Assembly: GCA_948567375.1 (NCBI GenBank) | Contig: OX419761.1 | Coordinates: 16,804,501-16,868,500 of the forward strand | DNA from: Lunularia cruciata | Taxonomy: Eukaryota; Streptophyta; Marchantiopsida; Lunulariales; Lunulariaceae | DNA length: 64,000 nucleotides | Reading direction: 5' to 3' | Shown here: positions 57,840 to 64,000 of the stretch, one piece after another | Position numbering within the stretch: position 1 is the stretch's first letter | How the letters are laid out: each line of letters opens with the position of its first letter | Made by a program: the position numbers and the translations under genes | The notes under the pieces: model-generated | What the model saw: the letters and a program-made list of their open reading frames with translations, nothing else | Told to the model about the DNA's origin: nothing | Database searches by the model: none

Positions 57840-59790
57840 GGAGTGATGGAGATGTAGTTTGGAGACCAATACTATCTCCATAGCTCAATCTCCTCCAAGT
57901 AAGCTCTTCTAAACTCATGATAGTCATCCATCAATGAATACTCCAAGTTTTGGAACAACCTCTTGCATGCCATGAAAGATGTGCACAAAGTCAGATTTTG
58001 CATCTATTGCATATCAAACCAACTATCAAACTCTTGATGAAATCATCCAACTCAATGATCTCCATTGTACTATAGTAGTGCTTGGGGCCTTTGTAGGCCC
58101 TATGAATCTTGTCCATGTCCTACAACAATGGTGCAAACACTTTAGGTGCACTCTCAACTAAATTAGCTCCTATGTCAAACTCCAAATTGAAATCAATCTC
58201 CTCTCTCATTAGGACATGAAATATGGGTTGATATCATGTGCCACTTTATGTAAAACCATTGTGTATTGTAGCAAAATCTCCTCTAAAATCCCCAAAGAAC
58301 TCTATTGTGATGATGTACACCAAACTGCAACTGTAATCACCAAGTACCACCCACTAATGTAACTTTAACTATGACAACTACACTAAGGAGAATGGCAACT
58401 TGTAACCTACCATCATAACATGCAATCTTATGGTCTATAAGCCATCACTTCTTACATCATTAGAGAGAAACATAAGTATTTTGATTGGTTATCACTCTAG
58501 GCTCACTACCAAGAGCACACTAGAGCACACACACTCTCAATATCAAAGCATCTCACACAAACGTGGTGCACAAACAAGAAGTAAAGAATAGAGTGGATCC
58601 AATCACATAAATCAAAATGATAACTATGCATCTCACAAATCAAAATTTAATTGACTCTATCATTATTTGGCATTTGACATAATGGGAGTGTCTATCTACT
58701 CTTATGCTACTAAGATCACCAAGGATGAGATTAAACTACCTCTCCTAGCCAAAGCTACATGAGTATATGTATCAGGCTATCAATCCTTGGGACAACAAGT
58801 AAAGGTGGACCAATTGGCTAGGGCACCAATCTAGGAACCAAAGATCTAGCGTTCAAACCTTATTGTATACAATCCTAAAGGGTGAGTAGATTTAGCCACA
58901 AAATGACCATAAACTACCAAAAACTCAACTAAATTGGCTAGCCTAATGCCAACAAGCTGGCCTTTGTAGCCTCTCTAGCCCACAACCCTATGCCTTGAAG
59001 CCAAAATTTAGCCAAATGAGGTCTTTCTTCTTGCCAATTCAAACCCTCTCCAAATCTGGCTAACCTTCACCAACTCAAGTATTAGTTAGGGCAATTTAGG
59101 CAACCTTTGCCAACTCAACCTCCAAATTTGGATAACCTTTGCTAATTTGACACACCTCTACTATAGATGACTCATTGCCAAATCCTCCGCTAACTATCAA
59201 CTTGGGCCAAATTGAGATTTCTTCTTGCCAATTCAAACCCACTCCAAATCTAGCAAACCTTTACCAACTCAAGCAATAACTAGGGCAATTCAAGCAACCT
59301 CCAACTCTGAACAACCATTTTTGACTTGACCTTCAAATCTGGATAACCTTTGCCAATCTAATACACCTTTATATAGTTGCCTGATTGCAAATCCTCCACT
59401 AACTATCAACTTAGGCCAAATTGAGAGGATGGGGATCTCCAAATCCTTGATTTGAGGAGATGGATTCTCAAATCCACCGTCAATTTGCACCTTGGACTCA
59501 ATTTGCACCAAATTGACCTTGATTTCACATCTATGGGCTCCAATCAAATACCCATTGTCTCAAATTGACTCATTTAAAAAAAATTGGTTAGTACTTCTAC
59601 ACACAGTCTGCCTCATTGTCAAATCTGTAGTGACTCAAGCAAGGCTTCCGCCCATGATCCACATCACTAATGGAGAATTTTAAGTAACAGTGATTGTAGA
59701 TACAGAAAATCCCACCACACTTGGAGATACCACCAACACACATGGTTTTTGCACCAAATTCCCCCCTAACAATCACTCCTTTGATGTAAT
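57840..59790. other. Gypsy 5' region without recognised coding sequence
   Basis: This stretch lies between gag and the right LTR-like segment. Phrases such as 'ccaaatttgg...aacctttgccaa' recur around 59020-59380, suggesting an internally repeated leader. A purine-rich tract on the minus strand (about 59757-59768, taggggggaatt) resembles a polypurine tract and has a partner near 50772-50783. Confidence 0.4.
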
Positions 59791-59794
59791 CAGT

Positions 59795-60215
59795 TCACAC
59801 TCAACTTGGATAAAAAATCAATCTTCAACTCAATGGTTTGCCAACAATGGGCCTTGATTACAATCTAGCCATGCCTACTCTAGCTAAGAGATCCTAGGAT
59901 GCACACCGGCCTTTTCCCACCATAGTCAGAGCTTGAAAGCTTAACATAAGAGAAGTGAGTTCCTTGGAGCTGCACTTTGAAGGTATATCACTTTGCTTGA
60001 CCTGAATCTCTAGCTTTAATAATGCCATTGATGGCACATTTGATGGTGCAAGTGATAGTGGGTCCAATGGTGTGATCAATAGCCCTAACAAAAAATCTAG
60101 CCAATGCTAAGTAGTCTTTGAGCAACTACTAATATAACTTTGATCACCAAAACCATCACTCCAACCTCTGAGCAAACTAGCTTTGGCATTGCAGATGCTG
60201 TGATATTTGCTCTTC
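59795..60215 (-). repeat. Right (5') LTR-like segment of the gypsy element
   Basis: Aligns with 50280-50665 in the same orientation. The strongest stretch runs from ccatagtcagagcttgaaag (about 59921) to gcaaactagctttggcattgc (about 60171-60191). Confidence 0.65.
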
Positions 60216-61888
60216 TAGTGTTTTAGTGAGTGCTAGGGCAATTGAGTGTTGTAATGCTCATTATTCTTCTCTTTTATTACTAATGCTCACCTCACTTGTC
60301 TTGTACTACTATGCATATTCTACTATTGTGCACAAGGATGCTTGGTTTTTGCCATGACATGACATGACATGACATGTTTGAAGAAGTCAGCTTTGTGGCA
60401 TAATTTGAATGAGCAAGGTGTCAACAATGCATTTAAACACTACCAATATCTACTAGGAGATTTTGGATTTGTTCCATGAGCTATTTAGTTCCATTTTTTG
60501 AAGTGCCACACATTCTGGATGCAATAGATTTTAATAATGTGCGGCCTAGACATGAGTAGTCAATGAGCATTGCATAGGAATTTTAAAAGTAGATGGCATT
60601 TCTTGAGGGAATCAAGGGTTCACTTGAAGGGTGATAGGAGTAGAAATTGGTATATTTGAGATGGATCAATGTTTATGTCATCTTGCATAATTTTAGATCA
60701 ATAGTGCCAATACATGGGAAGAGGAGGAGCATGGAGAGGAGAATGCCAATGAAGAAGTTGAGCTACCAAATATACCAAGGGTAGAATGTCACTCCCATGG
60801 CTGGGAGGAAACCAATGTGATATTTGTGTTTCATTTAATAAACAATCTGGGTTTTTGAACCCTTAGAGATAGATTGAAGAGAAAAGGACCTCAAGTTGAT
60901 GTGTAGAAATAGTAGCAAAAGTTTTGAATACTTATGCATTTGCTACAAAATACAATTTGCTTTAGAATAAGCATGTATGTAAGTTTTGGTATGAATAAGC
61001 CCATGTTTGCTTTTATAGAATATGGTCATTTTCAAACTAGCCAAGCATCAATCTTATGGATGAGCATTCTGTTTGAACCTTATGAATAAGACAATGCCTT
61101 GGGAGTATTCTAGTATCTAGAATCCAAAAGTTTTATTATGTATTGAATAAGCATATGCATTGTGAGTGATGCTTTGTTATATATTGTCAAGACATTTTTA
61201 TTGTTTAGAATCCAAGACAACAAGTTATTGGAAATAGAAGAATGTATTCTGAAATGATGTTTAAATATTTAAGGGTAGTTTTATGGAGATGGAGGAAAAT
61301 ATTAGTGTTAACTATTTGAATATTTATATTTATACACCTTATATCTTATATGGAAAGAGGATAATAAGTTTATTAGAGAGACAATAAACATATGCCCTTG
61401 CTTACATGGAAAAATACCATATCGACCATATCTGTTAATAAACTTGAGGTGATCATTGTTTATGTGGGGGTTTAGGGTGTGGTGTTGCTGTATGAAGACT
61501 CAATCTCTCTAATAAACAATGTTCCATTGATTGGTGGAGAGGTTGCTATCATATAGAGAGTCATCTTAGGACTATGATCAAACACCAAATGACATAATCA
61601 ATGCCCACTTATATATATATATATATATATAATTTTTTTTTCTCTCTCTCTTGGTAGTATATAGAGCATATCTTATAGTAGTATATATTAAGCAATAAGT
61701 ATTGGGAGTTGAATGAATATACATGGCCAAGGAAATGTAAGAAGGGTTCAATGTTTAGGACAAAAGCAAAAAAGGAGCTTGAACCAGTTGCCCTCTTACA
61801 AAGGAAGGGGAAAACGGTTTAGAAAGTAGAGACATGCAATTCATATTTCAGTGTAGTGTGCCCAATTCTTGTGCCCATATGTTATTAC

Positions 61889-62055
61889 AAATCAGAGCAC
61901 TTATTGCAAAGTGGAAGGGTTTATTTTGATAGCAAAGGGAGAGTAAAGGAGAAGTGAAGGAGCCAGAGTCTGTTACTAAAAATCAGGGCTCTTGTTGTAG
62001 AGAGGAAGGGGTTATTTTGAGAGCAAAGGAGAGTAAAGGAGAAGTGACTAAGCGA
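61889..62055. repeat. Direct duplication, 91-base period
   Basis: Units 61889-61964 and 61980-62055 share gagagtaaaggagaagtga and most flanking bases. A third, weaker likeness follows near 62145-62205. Confidence 0.85.
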
Positions 62056-63299
62056 AGAAGCCTAAGCCTGTGGGTTTAGAGTAGTGTGTTGAAATAGTAG
62101 GATGTTGAGTTTTTGAATAATTGAGTGTCCAAATGGTTGAAGGTTGCTGCAAAGAGGAAGTGTTCTTTTGCAAGAGTTTAGAGAGCAAGGGGACTAAAGG
62201 AGCAGTTTATAAGTTAGGGCTTGAGAAATTCTAGATCTTCTAGTTTCCCAATCTCCATTTCCATTTGACCATGACCATGCCTTGTTAGCTGATGCTTATC
62301 TATCAACATTGAGAGCCATGGCTAATATTTCTACTTACCAAAAGGTTTTTGACATGCAAAACATGGAAGAGTTTAGAGAAGGGGAGTGGTAAATTGGACA
62401 CCACACTACACATAACAGCATAACTTTCTTTACCTAGGCGTGGATGGTCAAAGATCTAGTGCAAAATGTAGTGGAGGGCATTTGAGAAGCAGACCTTGAC
62501 AGATTGGGGTTGAAGATTGCTATAGGCTTACACTACCCATTTCTTCATGTAAGATTTATTCACAATTCCTTGTTTCATTGCAAATTTTTATTTTTATTTA
62601 GAGCAGAATCTATGTGAAATCCAAGAACACCTGTCCCTAGACAAGTAGTTTTATGCAACACGGAACCCCAATGACATTGATTTGTCCATGCAATGGAACC
62701 TTGATGGTATCCTTTCTTGAAAGATGTCACCCTAATGTAGCCTTGATGGGCCCATATGGGAGGTGAAACTGCAATGTAACCATTGTTGTATGTCTGTCCT
62801 AGCGGAACCTGTGAGGGAGGAGCAAAAACCGAGTTTGAGGGCTAAAATCATAGTGGAATTCATTAGATAGGAGCAGAACCTCCGTGAAGCCTTGATTATA
62901 CTTGGTTTTCAGGGCCAAAACCACAACATAACTTTCATACATTTGTAAACAGTAGTGTCAGTACTTTGAGCCGATCTATGATAATGATTTATACTATGGT
63001 GGAAGATTTCAAAGGATCCGACAACATGCAAGATCTTAGAAGCTATTGCATTGTTGGCAAATACAAGCTTTCAAGAGCACAAAGAGCAACATAAACTAGA
63101 AAAAAAATTTGATAGTAATATCAGTTGTATTGATCTTATAGTAGTATCCATTTGTGTTCACAAACAAATAAACCCTTTTTATAGAGAGTTGTATCATAGT
63201 AATTTCAATTGGTGTTCACAAACACACAAACATATGTTATCAAGAGTTGGATGGACTGCCCACAGGCCAAAATCTGCCTATCTTATTATCATGGTGGCT

Positions 63300-63545
63300 T
63301 TATAACTGTCTTTCTTTATGATAGCCTTTTTGTATAGCTATCCATATAGAACTCCTTTTTTATAGCTATCTTTCTATCCATGTAATATATAACTGTCTTT
63401 TCTGTCCAAAGAGAGAGTCTTTCTGCATAATATTACACTATCTTAATTTCCACACTCTTACCAATAATATATAATTGTCTTTCTATCCAGAGAAAGAGAG
63501 AGTCAAGGACCTTCATATATAACTATCTTTTTGTCCACAAAGAGA
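63300..63545. repeat. Degenerate short-unit array
   Basis: The phrase (ta)tataactgtctttctgtcca, often followed by aagagagag, recurs at least five times at irregular spacing. Confidence 0.65.
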
Positions 63546-63702
63546 AACAAAGTAGTTTGGTTGTTTGGCTTTTAGCTCTTTTTGACATGCTCAACTTGAC
63601 ACCAAACTGTACATGTAACTCTGGTTTGTGTTGTGTTTGTGGCATGTTTTGCAAAAGTGCCTATGTGCACAATTTTCTCACACCTAGAACACAAACACTC
63701 AA

Positions 63703-63939
63703 ATGGGCATGATTGAAGGTAGACCCTTCAGCTTGACTCTTCAAGTTATAAGAGATGTGTTTGCCTTGCCAATTGGGAGTGGGAGGAAGAGGACTATACC
63801 TTACCATGGGGTACAAGATTGGTTCCTAGTCAAAGACTGCACTACTAGATGGTACTTGGCTTGGAAGTGTGTATACTTGGATTTTAGACCATTCTTCCGA
63901 ATGATGGACACTCTTCTTGTCCCAGCTAGGAGACCATAG
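63703..63939 (+). CDS. Unassigned 78-aa open frame
   Basis: Reads MGMIEGRPFSLTLQVIRDVF at its start and is rich in aromatic and basic residues further on. The opening resembles capsid-like segments carried by some plant retrotransposons, but I cannot assign it. It ends with a stop at 63937-63939, near the window edge, so a larger element may continue outside. Confidence 0.25.
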   Translation: MGMIEGRPFSLTLQVIRDVFALPIGSGRKRTIPYHGVQDWFLVKDCTTRWYLAWKCVYLDFRPFFRMMDTLLVPARRP

Positions 63940-64000
63940 ACAATACATGGAAATCTTGCATTGATAGTCAAGACCAAGGTGGAGAGATCTAGGGTAGAGT

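Larger units (their letters stand above)
50280..60215 (-). mobile_element. Decayed Ty3/gypsy retrotransposon with methyltransferase and PHD domains
   Basis: Two diverged, same-oriented LTR-like segments (about 50280-50665 and 59795-60215) bracket a polyprotein region on the minus strand. Order 5'->3': gag with zinc knuckle (57660-56960), aspartic protease (56411-55812), a C5 cytosine-methyltransferase-like domain (55240-54300), reverse transcriptase (53720-53040), RNase H (52920-52516), integrase (52190-51327) and a PHD-like finger (51220-50945). RT lies before integrase, as in Ty3/gypsy. Stops and frameshifts occur in every domain. The methyltransferase between protease and RT is outside the usual gypsy plan. 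LTR edges, primer-binding site and target duplication were not established. Confidence 0.85.
60216..63702. other. AT-rich spacer with small repeats
   Basis: No gene recognised. It holds a gacat pentamer run (60355-60376), an AT dinucleotide run (61609-61630), a 91-bp-period duplication (61889-62055) and a loose array of the phrase tatataactgtctttctgtcc (63300-63545). Confidence 0.5.

Noticed and set aside
60355-60376. gacat pentamer run as a regulatory array
   Set aside because: Only about four units. It is best explained as a short microsatellite.

Overview
The window is nuclear DNA of a land plant. Four spliced genes have GT-AG introns, the NAA30 and OLA1 proteins are plant-like, and the rest is mostly decayed plant retrotransposons, small foldback elements and AT-rich spacer. 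A non-seed plant such as a bryophyte is my best guess, mainly because of the unusual gypsy element. That is inference, and I cannot name a species. Intact genes, with exons joined by hand and phases checked: (1) a cytochrome P450 of the CYP85 clan (minus, 11160-14395, 9 exons, 478 aa); (2) N-alpha-acetyltransferase NAA30/MAK3 (plus, 19211-21696, 4 exons, 260 aa, long C-terminal extension); (3) core spliceosomal protein SmE (minus, 24687-26044, 5 exons, 86 aa); (4) the Obg-like ATPase OLA1/YchF (plus, 33493-45328, 12 exons, 396 aa). The genes are unrelated housekeeping or metabolic genes and do not form a pathway or cluster. Layout: 1-5.3 kb holds no recognisable gene. 5.3-8.4 kb (minus) is a decayed LRR receptor-like kinase with a tandem and an inverted internal duplication. 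8.8-9.0 kb is a long, well-paired hairpin. 11-14.4 kb is the P450. 15-19 kb is spacer with a 232-bp tandem duplication. 19.2-26 kb holds NAA30 and SmE. 26-33.5 kb is AT-rich spacer. 33.5-45.3 kb is OLA1, whose intron 5 is about 7.9 kb because a Ty1/copia element (35366-42403) lies in it. The copia element is itself rearranged: its gag-protease-integrase-RT part is inverted between two direct LTRs, and two copies of an unidentified retroposon are inserted in it, each flanked by a target-site duplication. 45.8-46.9 kb carries three further foldbacks, 48.3-49.6 kb a decayed Mutator-like (MULE) transposase, and 50.2-60.2 kb a decayed Ty3/gypsy element on the minus strand. The most unusual feature is this gypsy element. 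Reading 5'->3' on the minus strand it carries gag with a zinc knuckle, aspartic protease, a C5 cytosine-methyltransferase-like domain, reverse transcriptase, RNase H, integrase and a PHD-type zinc finger. A retrotransposon carrying both a DNA methyltransferase and a possible histone-reading finger suggests that it once managed its own chromatin state. This copy is broken by many stops and frameshifts. The last 3.8 kb (60.2-64 kb) is AT-rich spacer with small repeats and one unassigned ORF.
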